Source of the DNA: Lachnospiraceae bacterium UBA3826
GTDB taxonomy: Bacteria > Bacillota > Clostridia > Lachnospirales > Lachnospiraceae
Direction: 5' to 3'
Assembly (NCBI GenBank): GCA_002393095.1
Contig: DGII01000109.1
Location: forward strand, 1-14,637
Length of the DNA stretch: 14,637 nucleotides
Shown here: in pieces, positions 1 to 7,283 of the stretch
Layout of the letters: the number at the start of each line of letters is the position of its first letter
Numbering within the stretch: the first letter of the stretch is position 1
The notes under the pieces: model-generated
Databases searched by the model: none
Seen by the model: the letters and a program-made list of their open reading frames with translations, nothing else
What the model was told of the DNA's origin: nothing
Translations under genes and position numbers: made by a program

Positions 1-2
1 AG

Positions 3-608
3 AAGAACCAGATAGGTTCATCCGCCATGGCTTATAAGCGTAATCCCATGAGAAGCGAGAGGATAGCATCCTTAAGCCGTTATGTGATAATAGATGCTCT
101 TAATCCCGCCATAACCTCGGCAACCCAGTGGTTCGAGAGGACACTGGATGATTCTGCCAACAAGAGGCTGTCAATACCTGAGGGATTCTTAGCCATCGAC
201 GGTATACTCGATCTGTGTATCAATGTGGTGGACGGACTTGTGGTACACGACAAGGTGATTGAGAAGCATATGATGGCAGAGCTTCCCTTCATGGCTACGG
301 AGAATATCATGATGGATGCGGTCAAGGCAGGCGGAGACAGGCAGGAGCTTCATGAGAGGATAAGGACTCTTTCCATGGAAGCAGGCAAGGCCGTGAAGGA
401 AGAGGGTAAGGATAATAATCTCTTAGAGCTTATTGCTGCGGATGATGCCTTCGGACTCAGTCTTGAAGAGCTTAAAGAGGCTATGGAGCCGGCTAAATAT
501 GTGGGAAGAAGTGCCAGACAGGTGGAGGTATTCCTTAGGGATGTGATAAACCCTATCCTTAAGGAGAACAAGGATGTACTGGGCGTTAAGGCAGATATTA
601 ACGTATAG
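3..608 (+). CDS. purB: Adenylosuccinate lyase, C-terminal part (5' end cut by window edge)
   Basis: PurB catalyses two fumarate-releasing steps of purine synthesis: SAICAR to AICAR and adenylosuccinate to AMP. The reading frame is open from base 3, upstream of the first in-frame ATG at 27, so this is the last 201 residues of a longer protein. The visible part opens with the fumarase/aspartase superfamily signature, read here as GSSAMAYKRNPMRSE; the flexible loop with the SS pair supplies the catalytic serine in this family. It is followed by WFERTLDDSAN and ELPFMATENI, blocks that I recall as shared with the eukaryotic-type ADSL lineage. The invariant proline after SSAM in most homologues is alanine here. 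The gene ends 36 nt before purA on the same strand, so the two are almost certainly co-transcribed and together convert IMP to AMP. Identity is firm; only the start is missing. Confidence 0.96.
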   Translation, partial: KNQIGSSAMAYKRNPMRSERIASLSRYVIIDALNPAITSATQWFERTLDDSANKRLSIPEGFLAIDGILDLCINVVDGLVVHDKVIEKHMMAELPFMATENIMMDAVKAGGDRQELHERIRTLSMEAGKAVKEEGKDNNLLELIAADDAFGLSLEELKEAMEPAKYVGRSARQVEVFLRDVINPILKENKDVLGVKADINV

Positions 609-644
609 ATAAAAGCAGGTAATACTTATTGGAGGATTTAGCAA

Positions 645-1946
645 ATGGCTGGAATGGTTAAAGCGGTAGTTGGAGCGAATTGGGGAGATGAAGGCAAGGG
701 CAAGATAACTGATATGCTTGCTGCCAAAGCCGACATAATTGTGAGATTCCAAGGCGGTGCCAATGCGGGACATACCATAGTCAACGCTTACGGCAAGTTC
801 GCACTTCACACTCTTCCCAGCGGAGTATTCTATGATCACACCACAAGCATAATAGGCAACGGTGTGGCTCTTAATATTCCGATACTCATGGGTGAGATCA
901 AATCCATAGTGGACAAGGGAGTGCCCATGCCTAAGATACTTGTATCGGACAGGGCGCAGATAGTGATGCCGTATCATATATTACTGGATCAGTATGAGGA
1001 GGAGAGACTTGGAGGTAAGTCCTTCGGCTCCACCAAGTCCGGTATAGCTCCCTTCTATTCGGACAAATACGCCAAGATAGGCTTTCAGGTAAGTGAGCTT
1101 TTTGATGAGGAGCTGCTTAAAGAGAAGGTAAGCCGTGTATGTGAGATCAAGAATGTGCTCTTTAAGCATATGTATCATAAGGATGAGATAGATGAGGCAG
1201 AGCTTCTTAAAACCCTCGGAGAATACAGGGATATGATCGAACCCTTTGTCTGCGACACCTCGTTATTCATTGACAAAGCTCTTAAAGAAGGTAAGACGGT
1301 ACTTCTGGAGGGTCAGCTTGGAACCCTTAAGGACCCCGATCACGGTATATACCCCATGGTAACATCTTCATCGACTCTTGCGGCTTACGGCGCAATCGGT
1401 GCGGGAATAGCTCCTTATGAGATCAGGCAGATAGTAACAGTATGCAAGGCGTATTCATCTGCTGTCGGTGCGGGAGCCTTCGTATCCGAGATATTCGGAG
1501 ACGAGGCCGATGAACTCAGAAGACGCGGCGGTGACGGAGGAGAGTACGGTGCAACTACCGGAAGACCCAGAAGAATGGGATGGTTCGACTGTGTGGCGAG
1601 CAGGTACGGATGCCGTATGCAGGGAACTACGGATGTGGCGTTCACTGTCCTTGATGTGCTCGGATATCTGGATGAGATACCGGTATGCGTGGGATATGAG
1701 ATAGACGGTGAGGTAACTAAGGAATTCCCTGTTACCAGACTTCTTGAGAAGGCTAAGCCGGTGCTTAAGAAGCTTCCGGGATGGAAGTGTGATATAAGAG
1801 GTATTAAGGAGTATGACGCGCTTCCCAAGGAATGCAGGAATTATATAGAATTTATCGAGGATGAGCTTGGATATCCCATCACAATGGTATCCAACGGTCC
1901 CAGTCGTGATGACATAATATACAGGAAGAGCAAATACAGCAAATGA
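645..1946 (+). CDS. purA: Adenylosuccinate synthetase, divergent subtype
   Basis: PurA makes adenylosuccinate from IMP and aspartate, normally at the expense of GTP; PurB, encoded just upstream, then releases AMP. The 433-residue length fits the family (about 425-430). The start ATG is preceded by GGAGG at 631-635. Seen in the protein: an N-terminal GDEGKGK phosphate loop with the catalytic aspartate, QGGANAGHT with the catalytic histidine, LPSG, TSIIGNG, EGQLGTLKDPDHG, YPMVTSSS, GATTGRPRRMGW and TVLDVL near the C-terminus. Several positions differ from the Escherichia coli enzyme as I recall it: Arg131 is Ser, Arg143 is Lys, Gln224 is Leu, Arg272 is Ala and the guanine-contacting Lys331 is Val, while Asp333, Arg303 and Arg305 are kept. 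Substrate handling, especially nucleotide choice, may therefore differ. I believe this subtype recurs in Lachnospiraceae. The purB-purA pairing supports the assignment. Confidence 0.93.
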   Translation: MAGMVKAVVGANWGDEGKGKITDMLAAKADIIVRFQGGANAGHTIVNAYGKFALHTLPSGVFYDHTTSIIGNGVALNIPILMGEIKSIVDKGVPMPKILVSDRAQIVMPYHILLDQYEEERLGGKSFGSTKSGIAPFYSDKYAKIGFQVSELFDEELLKEKVSRVCEIKNVLFKHMYHKDEIDEAELLKTLGEYRDMIEPFVCDTSLFIDKALKEGKTVLLEGQLGTLKDPDHGIYPMVTSSSTLAAYGAIGAGIAPYEIRQIVTVCKAYSSAVGAGAFVSEIFGDEADELRRRGGDGGEYGATTGRPRRMGWFDCVASRYGCRMQGTTDVAFTVLDVLGYLDEIPVCVGYEIDGEVTKEFPVTRLLEKAKPVLKKLPGWKCDIRGIKEYDALPKECRNYIEFIEDELGYPITMVSNGPSRDDIIYRKSKYSK

Positions 1947-2551
1947 TAGATACCGTTATTTTTGATGTAGGCAACGTACTTACAAGGTTCGGGTGGCAGG
2001 AATTCATAAGATCCTTCGGTTATCCTGAGGATATATGCGTAAGAGTGGGTAATGCCACTATAGAAAGCCCCTATTGGAAGGAATATGACAGAGGCGTCAT
2101 GAGTAATGACGAGATCGTCAATTCCTTCATAAGCCTTGATAAAGGCGTGGAAAAAGAGATAAGAGAGACCATGGAGAATTTCAAGGGGATACTTACCCCG
2201 GCTGATTATGCGATCCCATGGATAGAATCACTTAAGAGCATGGGATTACGTGTGTTATTTTTATCTAATTTTTCCGAAAGAGCCTGCAATGAGTGCAGAG
2301 ATGCCCTCGGCTTCCTTGATCATGTGGACGGTGGTATATTCTCGTACAGGGTAAAGCTTATCAAGCCAGATCCGGCGATATATAAGTGTATCGTCGATAC
2401 CTACGGACTGGTTCCCGACAGATGCGTATTTATAGACGATCTTGAAGAGAACATCAAAGCTGCGGGTGACTACGGCATGCATACGATCCTTTTCAGGGAT
2501 TATGAGACTGCTAATGAAAAACTTTGCAGCTTACTAAATATTACTAAATAA
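1943..2551 (+). CDS. HAD-superfamily phosphatase (subfamily IA, YihX-like)
   Basis: This 202-residue protein carries all four haloacid dehalogenase motifs: DVGNVL (nucleophile Asp8; the +2 position is Gly, as in YihX-type glucose-1-phosphate phosphatases), LSNFS (Ser108), the KPDP motif with Lys141, and the acidic FIDDLEEN pair Asp165/Asp166. The helical segment between motifs I and II is a C1-type cap. It is therefore probably a cytoplasmic phosphatase acting on a small phosphorylated metabolite. The substrate cannot be read from the sequence; sugar phosphates or nucleotides are both possible. The ATG overlaps the purA stop codon (ATGA), which implies translational coupling and a role tied to purine nucleotide metabolism (inference). 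The CDS ends in a tandem 10-nt repeat, TTACTAAATA twice (2531-2550), encoding the C-terminal tail. Confidence 0.88.
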   Translation: MIDTVIFDVGNVLTRFGWQEFIRSFGYPEDICVRVGNATIESPYWKEYDRGVMSNDEIVNSFISLDKGVEKEIRETMENFKGILTPADYAIPWIESLKSMGLRVLFLSNFSERACNECRDALGFLDHVDGGIFSYRVKLIKPDPAIYKCIVDTYGLVPDRCVFIDDLEENIKAAGDYGMHTILFRDYETANEKLCSLLNITK

Positions 2552-2640
2552 TCAAAAATGTGTTATACCACAATATCTAGTGTTTTCATCCTTAACATCA
2601 AGTGAGGATTCCCAATTTGTGCGATTTGCGATATAACAGT

Positions 2641-2672
2641 AAGTACTTTGGTACTATGGTATAAAAGTACTT
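2641..2672. promoter_or_regulatory. Near-perfect dyad in leader of c-di-GMP gene (possible operator)
   Basis: AAGTACTTTGGTAC (2641-2654) pairs with GTATAAAAGTACTT (2659-2672) around a TATG loop: 14 positions with one mismatch and one G-T pair. It lies 46 nt before the preferred ATG and covers a -10-like TATAAA (2660-2665). No T-run follows, so a terminator is unlikely; an operator or a 5'-UTR hairpin is more plausible. The same TGGTATAA block (2657-2664) also has a distant complement, TTATACCA, at 2563-2570. The function is inferred only. Confidence 0.4.
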
Positions 2673-2718
2673 GTTATGCTATATTTATGTCAACAATTCG
2701 TATGGGGTTTTGGGAGTT

Positions 2719-5700
2719 ATGAATTTTCACACAAAGCGATTTATCGATAAGACCGGAATGACAGAGACGGCCAGAATTGACAGGGTCGTTTTGTTGTGTT
2801 ATGCTTTCTGTGCCATTGCTCTTACACTTTTTGGCAGACTTGAGGTCTATGATACGAACGGAAGGACCGGAGGAAGCCTTATAATTTCGGCTTTTTTCTA
2901 TGTGCTTTTGTGGTTCCCGGTTGCGGTATGTAAGGTATTCTTCTATCGGCTAAGTAAGAATCCCGCATCCATCAAGACCATATTATTCACATTTTTTCTT
3001 ATATTCTACGGATATGTGCTTCTTACGGACCCCAATGAATATTGCATACTTATAGCCATCCCGTTTTCAATCCTTACAATAGCATACAGCTATATGCTGC
3101 TGACATTAGGCGTGACGCTGGTTACTATGCTTATGTCAGCTTTGTATGTGGCTGTTCCTTACATAAGCGGCAACCTAGAGATCGCAACTAACAGATTATA
3201 TGAATTTATCATAATCCTGGCTACCGTACTTTTCATCAATCAGATGACATATCTGCTTGAGACCAAGCAGTACAGGAAGAGAGCTGAGATCGAGGCTGAG
3301 CGTAACAGGCTGCGTTCCTTCGTATCTGTGGGTATTAAGAGGATATTCGAGTATGATGTGGTCAATGACAGGTTCATGACAGCAGGCAGTAAGGATGGCA
3401 ATTACGGTTCGGAGAGGTATATAGATAATTTCAGGGATTCTGTCAAAAAGCTCAGATACGTGCTTTTTGCCGATTGGGACAGATTCGATGACTTTATTGC
3501 GGATTGTGACAACGGAGTAGATGTCATAGATAAGCAGTTGAGGCTTCGTGATAAGAATGCCGATTATAAGTGGTACTCCATTAAGGGACGCAGTATCAAG
3601 GATAAGGACGGTAACGTGCTTAAGGTCGTCGGCGTTATGGACAATATCGACGAGATCAAGCGTATGGAGCTACGGCAGGCCGACGAGAATATGAGAGATT
3701 CTCTGACCAAGCTGTACAAGTTCGGCTATGCAAGGGAGCTTATCGAGGACTTCCTGCGTTCACAGGAAGAGAGCGACAATCCGGAGTATGCCGGACTGCT
3801 TGTGCTTGACATAGATAATTATGAGATACTCAACGAGCGCATGGGTAAGGCTTTCGGTGAAGAGATACTTAAGAATATCGCCTCTGACCTTGACGAGATA
3901 TTCTATCCTACGGATGTTCTCGGACGTATAGGCGGGGATGAATTCATCATTCTTATGAAGAATATCGTCGATGTCATGGATATAGATAAGAAGATCAGGG
4001 AGATTCAGAAGGTTGTCAACCGAACCTACGTCGGAGAAAATGTCAGCTTCGGAAGTACCATGTGCATCGGAGCCAGCATATATCCCACAGACGGTGAGAC
4101 CTTTGATTCGCTCTATGACAAGGCGGAAAAGGCATTGGTACATGCCAAAAATGCCGGTAAGAACTGCTATGGCTTCTATCTTGCGGATAAGGAGGATGTA
4201 TACAGTCAGTATCCTATAGCCGAAAGAAGGGAGAAGATCGCAAGAGTCGAGCAGGAGGTAATGTCCGGCGGAAGTCCTTCGGATTCTCTGATCGAGCTTG
4301 CGTTCAAGCTTATTGATGAATCCAAGGATACAGACAGTGCTATCAATCTTCTGATAAGAAGAGTGGCAAGACAGATGAATCTGGGCGGAATAAGGATCAA
4401 GTCAAGGGTCGGCAAGGAATTCAAGACTGTGAATCTGTATCAGTGCTGTACGGTGCCGGATATGGTTTTTGACAGTGCCGATATGTCATATACCTTCGAC
4501 CAGTGGACGGATATGCTTGAAGAATACAGAGCCAATAATAACCTGATAGTATGTGACAGTGTAATGGATATAGAGAATCCGGTCACAAGACAGCTTATGC
4601 TGGTTTCAGGTGCCAAGTCGTATGTGGGATGTGCCTTCCATGATAAGGGCGAATTCGCCGGAAGTATAGATTTCGTTGATTTTGACGGTCCCAGAGCATG
4701 GAGCGCGGGCGATCTTACCAATATACGTGCCGTAACCAATGTCGTATCTTCTTATCTGCTTAAGATGAAGGCATATGAGGATGCGTCGGATACGGTAGAG
4801 AGGCTGACGGGATATGACAGCGTGACCGGACTCATGACATATGAGAAGTTCCTTGCAATGGTGGGAGAGTACATCGAGAATGCGCCTCACGGCAATTACG
4901 CCATGGTATATATGGACTTCAGTAATTTCAAGTATGTCAATGAGACTTACGGATATGAGACCGGTGACAAGATACTCAGAGAGCTTGTTAATGAGGCGGC
5001 GGGATACGGAGAGTACTTCGTATACGGAAGCCGTGTATTCTCGGATAATATCGTTATGCTGGCAAGGATCGGCAACAGAAGCGAAGATGAGATAGTAGCG
5101 GCTTTCGAACGAGCCAGCAAGGTATTCGCGGACAGGATGCAGAAGGAATATATAGGCAGCAAGCTGATCCTGGATATCGGAGTATGTACCTTCGAGATAT
5201 GCGGTCGTCCCGTACCTATGAAGAGTATAATCTCCAATGCCAATATGGCACGTAAGAAGGCTAAGCTTCCCGACAGTCCCAGATGTATCGTATATGACGA
5301 GACCATGGGCGCGGAGGTTAAGGCGGAAGTGGCCTATGCCAATGATATGGAGAATGCATTCAAGAATCATGAATTCGTTGTATATATGCAACCTAAGGTT
5401 AATCTGCAGACTAACGAGATTGAGGGCGCAGAGGCTCTTATCAGATGGAAGAAGCAGGACGGAACACTTATATTCCCCAACGATTTCATACCTGTATTCG
5501 AGAAGAACAAGAGCATTACCCTGCTTGATTATTATGTATATGATGAGGTATGTAAGTATCTTCGTAAGAGAATGGACGCAGGCAAGAGGATCGTCAGGAT
5601 ATCGGTCAATGTATCCCGTGTACATCTGTTCTCGATCAATGAGATCGTAAGCTATGTAAGAAGCCTTATCGTAAAATATGAGATACCTCCGCAGTATCTC

Positions 5701-6093
5701 GAATTCGAGCTTACTGAGACGGTATTCACGGATAAGGTGGATGATACCATACTTCTGATGAACAGGCTAAGAGAGCTTGGAGTCAAGGTATCAATGGATG
5801 ATTTCGGTTCGGGCTATTCATCGCTTAACGTGCTTACCAAGCTGCCGCTTGATGTTCTTAAGCTTGATAAGGAATTCTTAGATGACTTTGAGAACGATCC
5901 TGATGAGAAGATAATCATACCCAGTGTAATAGATATGGCCAAGAAGCTTAACCTAAGAGTTGTCTGTGAGGGTGTTGAGACCAAGGAGCAGGTAGGCTTC
6001 TTAAGAGAAGTCGGTTGTGATTATGCACAGGGCTACTTCTATTCCAAGCCCATTACTCAGGAGCAGTTTGATGAGCTTCTCGAGGTTGTATAG
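2719..6093 (+). CDS. Membrane PAS-GGDEF-GAF-(degenerate GGDEF)-EAL c-di-GMP protein
   Basis: This 1124-residue protein is predicted to make and/or degrade cyclic di-GMP. Order (numbered from ATG 2719): six hydrophobic segments at about 23-38, 54-76, 87-102, 109-128, 131-149 and 162-180; a coiled linker; a PAS-like domain at about 196-315; GGDEF domain 1 at about 320-485 with intact GGDEF (405-409) but no RxxD inhibitory site (YPTD instead); a GAF-like region at about 520-690; a second GGDEF fold at about 700-860 whose signature is FSDNI (774-778), so it is inactive; and an EAL domain at about 880-1120. The EAL domain keeps EAL (905-907), SVNVSR, ELTET, DDFGSGYSS (from 1027), KLDK, CEGVE and AQGYFYSKP, so phosphodiesterase activity is likely. 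The frame extends back to a TTG at 2671 lacking a ribosome binding site; the ATG at 2719 is preferred, though GGGAG is unusually close to it. The gene stands alone between a leader dyad and a terminator. Confidence 0.92.
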   Translation: MNFHTKRFIDKTGMTETARIDRVVLLCYAFCAIALTLFGRLEVYDTNGRTGGSLIISAFFYVLLWFPVAVCKVFFYRLSKNPASIKTILFTFFLIFYGYVLLTDPNEYCILIAIPFSILTIAYSYMLLTLGVTLVTMLMSALYVAVPYISGNLEIATNRLYEFIIILATVLFINQMTYLLETKQYRKRAEIEAERNRLRSFVSVGIKRIFEYDVVNDRFMTAGSKDGNYGSERYIDNFRDSVKKLRYVLFADWDRFDDFIADCDNGVDVIDKQLRLRDKNADYKWYSIKGRSIKDKDGNVLKVVGVMDNIDEIKRMELRQADENMRDSLTKLYKFGYARELIEDFLRSQEESDNPEYAGLLVLDIDNYEILNERMGKAFGEEILKNIASDLDEIFYPTDVLGRIGGDEFIILMKNIVDVMDIDKKIREIQKVVNRTYVGENVSFGSTMCIGASIYPTDGETFDSLYDKAEKALVHAKNAGKNCYGFYLADKEDVYSQYPIAERREKIARVEQEVMSGGSPSDSLIELAFKLIDESKDTDSAINLLIRRVARQMNLGGIRIKSRVGKEFKTVNLYQCCTVPDMVFDSADMSYTFDQWTDMLEEYRANNNLIVCDSVMDIENPVTRQLMLVSGAKSYVGCAFHDKGEFAGSIDFVDFDGPRAWSAGDLTNIRAVTNVVSSYLLKMKAYEDASDTVERLTGYDSVTGLMTYEKFLAMVGEYIENAPHGNYAMVYMDFSNFKYVNETYGYETGDKILRELVNEAAGYGEYFVYGSRVFSDNIVMLARIGNRSEDEIVAAFERASKVFADRMQKEYIGSKLILDIGVCTFEICGRPVPMKSIISNANMARKKAKLPDSPRCIVYDETMGAEVKAEVAYANDMENAFKNHEFVVYMQPKVNLQTNEIEGAEALIRWKKQDGTLIFPNDFIPVFEKNKSITLLDYYVYDEVCKYLRKRMDAGKRIVRISVNVSRVHLFSINEIVSYVRSLIVKYEIPPQYLEFELTETVFTDKVDDTILLMNRLRELGVKVSMDDFGSGYSSLNVLTKLPLDVLKLDKEFLDDFENDPDEKIIIPSVIDMAKKLNLRVVCEGVETKEQVGFLREVGCDYAQGYFYSKPITQEQFDELLEVV

Positions 6094-6096
6094 AAT

Positions 6097-6130
6097 TGGT
6101 ATTGATAATCAATCAATGTGGTATTGATAA
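6097..6130. repeat. Short direct repeat downstream of the EAL gene
   Basis: TGGTATTGATAA occurs at 6097-6108 and again at 6119-6130, a 22-nt period, starting 4 nt after the stop codon of the c-di-GMP gene. The first copy runs on into TCAATCAAT, giving an AT-rich near-palindrome. It is only two copies of 12 nt and no function is evident. Confidence 0.4.
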
Positions 6131-6271
6131 CTAGCTAACATAGTAATGCGAATATATTTATAGAAAATTGTCAATAATGTATTATCATTTTGAGGCTTTA
6201 AATGATATAGTACTCTATGGTTAGTTTAATTGATATAAACTATTTCCGAAAGAATTCCCCTTTTACACAGG

Positions 6272-6303
6272 AAAATGGCGCAGGCTTAAGCCTACGCCAT
6301 TTT
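6272..6303. terminator. Bidirectional intrinsic terminator between convergent genes
   Basis: AAAATGGCGCAGGC (6272-6285) pairs with GCCTACGCCATTTT (6290-6303) around a TTAA loop, with one C-A mismatch in 14 positions. The A-run on the left and T-run on the right make it work in both directions. It sits between the plus-strand c-di-GMP gene (ends 6093) and the minus-strand operon (ends 6508), where such an element is expected. Confidence 0.85.
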
Positions 6304-6330
6304 CTCGTTATATATTGTAATATCTTGTTC

Positions 6331-6452
6331 GTCGTCTCGCAAAGCAAAAATACTATTATATCTGCCTTCTTGCAAAGCAATAAATACCATTATATCCGTC
6401 GTCTCGCAAAGCAATAAATACTATTATATCTGTCGTCTCGCAAAGCGAGACG
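6331..6452. repeat. Four-copy tandem array, about 34-nt period, ending in a perfect hairpin
   Basis: Units begin at 6331, 6364, 6398 and 6432 (spacings 33, 34, 34). The core is GTCGTCTCGCAAAGC followed by A-rich sequence and a TACTATTATATC block. Units 1 and 3 are nearly identical, unit 2 is degenerate (GCCTTCTTGCAAAGC), and unit 4 breaks off after the core into the complementary arm, giving a perfect 8-bp stem CGTCTCGC-AAA-GCGAGACG (6434-6452). The units carry no unique spacers, so this is not CRISPR. It lies wholly in non-coding sequence between two terminators. An intergenic palindromic element that has expanded by slippage is a reasonable reading, but the function is unknown. Confidence 0.7.
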
Positions 6453-6461
6453 TTGAAAATT

Positions 6462-6508
6462 AGATGAACTTGACGAAGCAGCCATTGCTGCGAGTCATTA
6501 GTTCATCT
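6462..6508 (-). terminator. Terminator hairpin of the minus-strand operon
   Basis: A long interrupted stem: AGATGAACT (6462-6470) with AGTTCATCT (6500-6508), TGAC (6471-6474) with GTCA (6494-6497), and GCAGC (6478-6482) with GCTGC (6487-6491). Read on the minus strand it starts at the SEC-C stop codon and is followed by AATTTTC, a short T-run. The position and shape fit the end of the six-gene minus-strand operon. The T-run is weak, so the symmetrical terminator at 6272-6303 may back it up. Confidence 0.65.
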
Positions 6509-7017
6509 TATTTTCTCCCGCAACACTTTTTGTACTTCTTCCCTGAACCGCAGGGGCAGGGATCATTGGGATATATCTTGGCTTCGTTGACAACTGTGGT
6601 AGATCTCTTCTGCTCCTTATACAGCTCCTTCTGTCTCTCCTCGGTGAAGATGTCGTTCCACTCATGTAATCCGTACAGCCAGTCGGCTCCGGCAGCAACC
6701 ATATTCTTATATAAGAGCTCTTTGTCGAATTTAAGGGATACCTTGGTATCCTCGTCCATCTCTTCAATGGGGTTGGGCTTAACCAGACTGTCATTGATGC
6801 CGTCTAAGAATCCGACCATTATCTTAAGCTCCACACCGTATTTTTCGGCAAGCTCCTTTACAGTGCCCTTAACCTCCTTATCGGGAGTCTTTAAAAGCTC
6901 CGCATATATATTCTTCTCCTTTTCGAAGTAATCGGTCCAGAGTTGCTGAAGCTTTCCTTTGTCTGATGTCTCGGAATACGCTTCCTCTCTCCATTTCTCC
7001 AGTAATGTCTTAGCCAT
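6508..7017 (-). CDS. SEC-C motif protein
   Basis: This 169-residue soluble protein ends in a textbook SEC-C zinc-binding motif, PCPCGSGKKYKKCCG: Cys154, Cys156, then eight residues, Cys165 and Cys166. This motif, first known from the SecA C-terminus, binds zinc and often mediates contact with ribosomes or partner proteins. The first 145 residues are charged, probably helical, and not recognised as a named domain; no TM segment or signal peptide is visible. The ATG lies 3 nt after the preceding small-membrane-protein gene, and its ribosome binding site AGGAG is inside that gene's 3' end, indicating coupled translation. It is the last gene of the operon, directly followed by a terminator hairpin. 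The specific function is unknown. Confidence 0.85.
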   Translation of the reverse strand: MAKTLLEKWREEAYSETSDKGKLQQLWTDYFEKEKNIYAELLKTPDKEVKGTVKELAEKYGVELKIMVGFLDGINDSLVKPNPIEEMDEDTKVSLKFDKELLYKNMVAAGADWLYGLHEWNDIFTEERQKELYKEQKRSTTVVNEAKIYPNDPCPCGSGKKYKKCCGRK

Positions 7018-7020
7018 CTG

Positions 7021-7248
7021 CTATTGCTCCTTTCTTCTATCCATCATCCTGTCATACAGGAAAAGATTGATCCATAGTATCACGGGTATTATTATGGTCG
7101 CACCCATACATGCGAAGAAATACCTCTGCCATCCGGCGACATCTATTATAGCAAAAACCAGTAATAAAAGATACATCAGTATCAGTATTGTTACGCCTGT
7201 GACGGCCAGTATCCTTTTTAGCTTATTTCTTCCGGTATCCTTCTCCAT
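7021..7248 (-). CDS. Small membrane protein, two predicted TM segments
   Basis: A 75-residue protein with a basic N-terminus (EKDTGRNKLKR), a hydrophobic stretch at about residues 13-34, a second at about 44-65, and a charged tail (DRMMDRRKEQ). This pattern predicts a two-pass inner-membrane protein with both ends in the cytoplasm. No family is recognised. GAGGA lies about 7 nt before the ATG, which supports real translation. It is 35 nt downstream of the DUF1667 gene and 3 nt upstream of the SEC-C gene. Being next to soluble FAD oxidoreductases without a membrane subunit, it could conceivably serve as an anchor, but this is speculation from position only. Confidence 0.72.
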   Translation of the reverse strand: MEKDTGRNKLKRILAVTGVTILILMYLLLLVFAIIDVAGWQRYFFACMGATIIIPVILWINLFLYDRMMDRRKEQ

Positions 7249-7283
7249 GATAAATCCTCACACTGATAAGCCCACAGACCGAC

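Noticed and set aside
2588..2609. Terminator after the HAD gene
   Set aside because: ATCCTTA/TGAGGAT can form a 7-bp stem, but it has an 8-nt loop, a G-T pair and no following T-run, so it is too weak to call.
2671..2718. TTG start adding 16 residues to the c-di-GMP protein
   Set aside because: The TTG falls within the end of the dyad and lacks a ribosome binding site; the ATG at 2719 gives a normal N-terminus before the first TM segment.
2552..2718. c-di-GMP riboswitch in the leader of the GGDEF/EAL gene
   Set aside because: The functional link made it worth checking, but I could not find the conserved class I or II core motifs, and the leader is short.
4606..5625. 339-residue minus-strand reading frame inside the c-di-GMP gene
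   Set aside because: It lies antisense to the second GGDEF and EAL regions, whose motifs prove the plus-strand frame; the antisense product shows no recognisable domain.
6217..6417. 66-residue plus-strand reading frame
   Set aside because: It runs through the symmetrical terminator and the tandem array, has no ribosome binding site, and encodes a low-complexity, repeat-derived peptide.
6331..6452. CRISPR array
   Set aside because: The roughly 34-nt period could suggest one, but the whole unit repeats with no unique spacers, only four uneven copies exist, and no cas gene is nearby.
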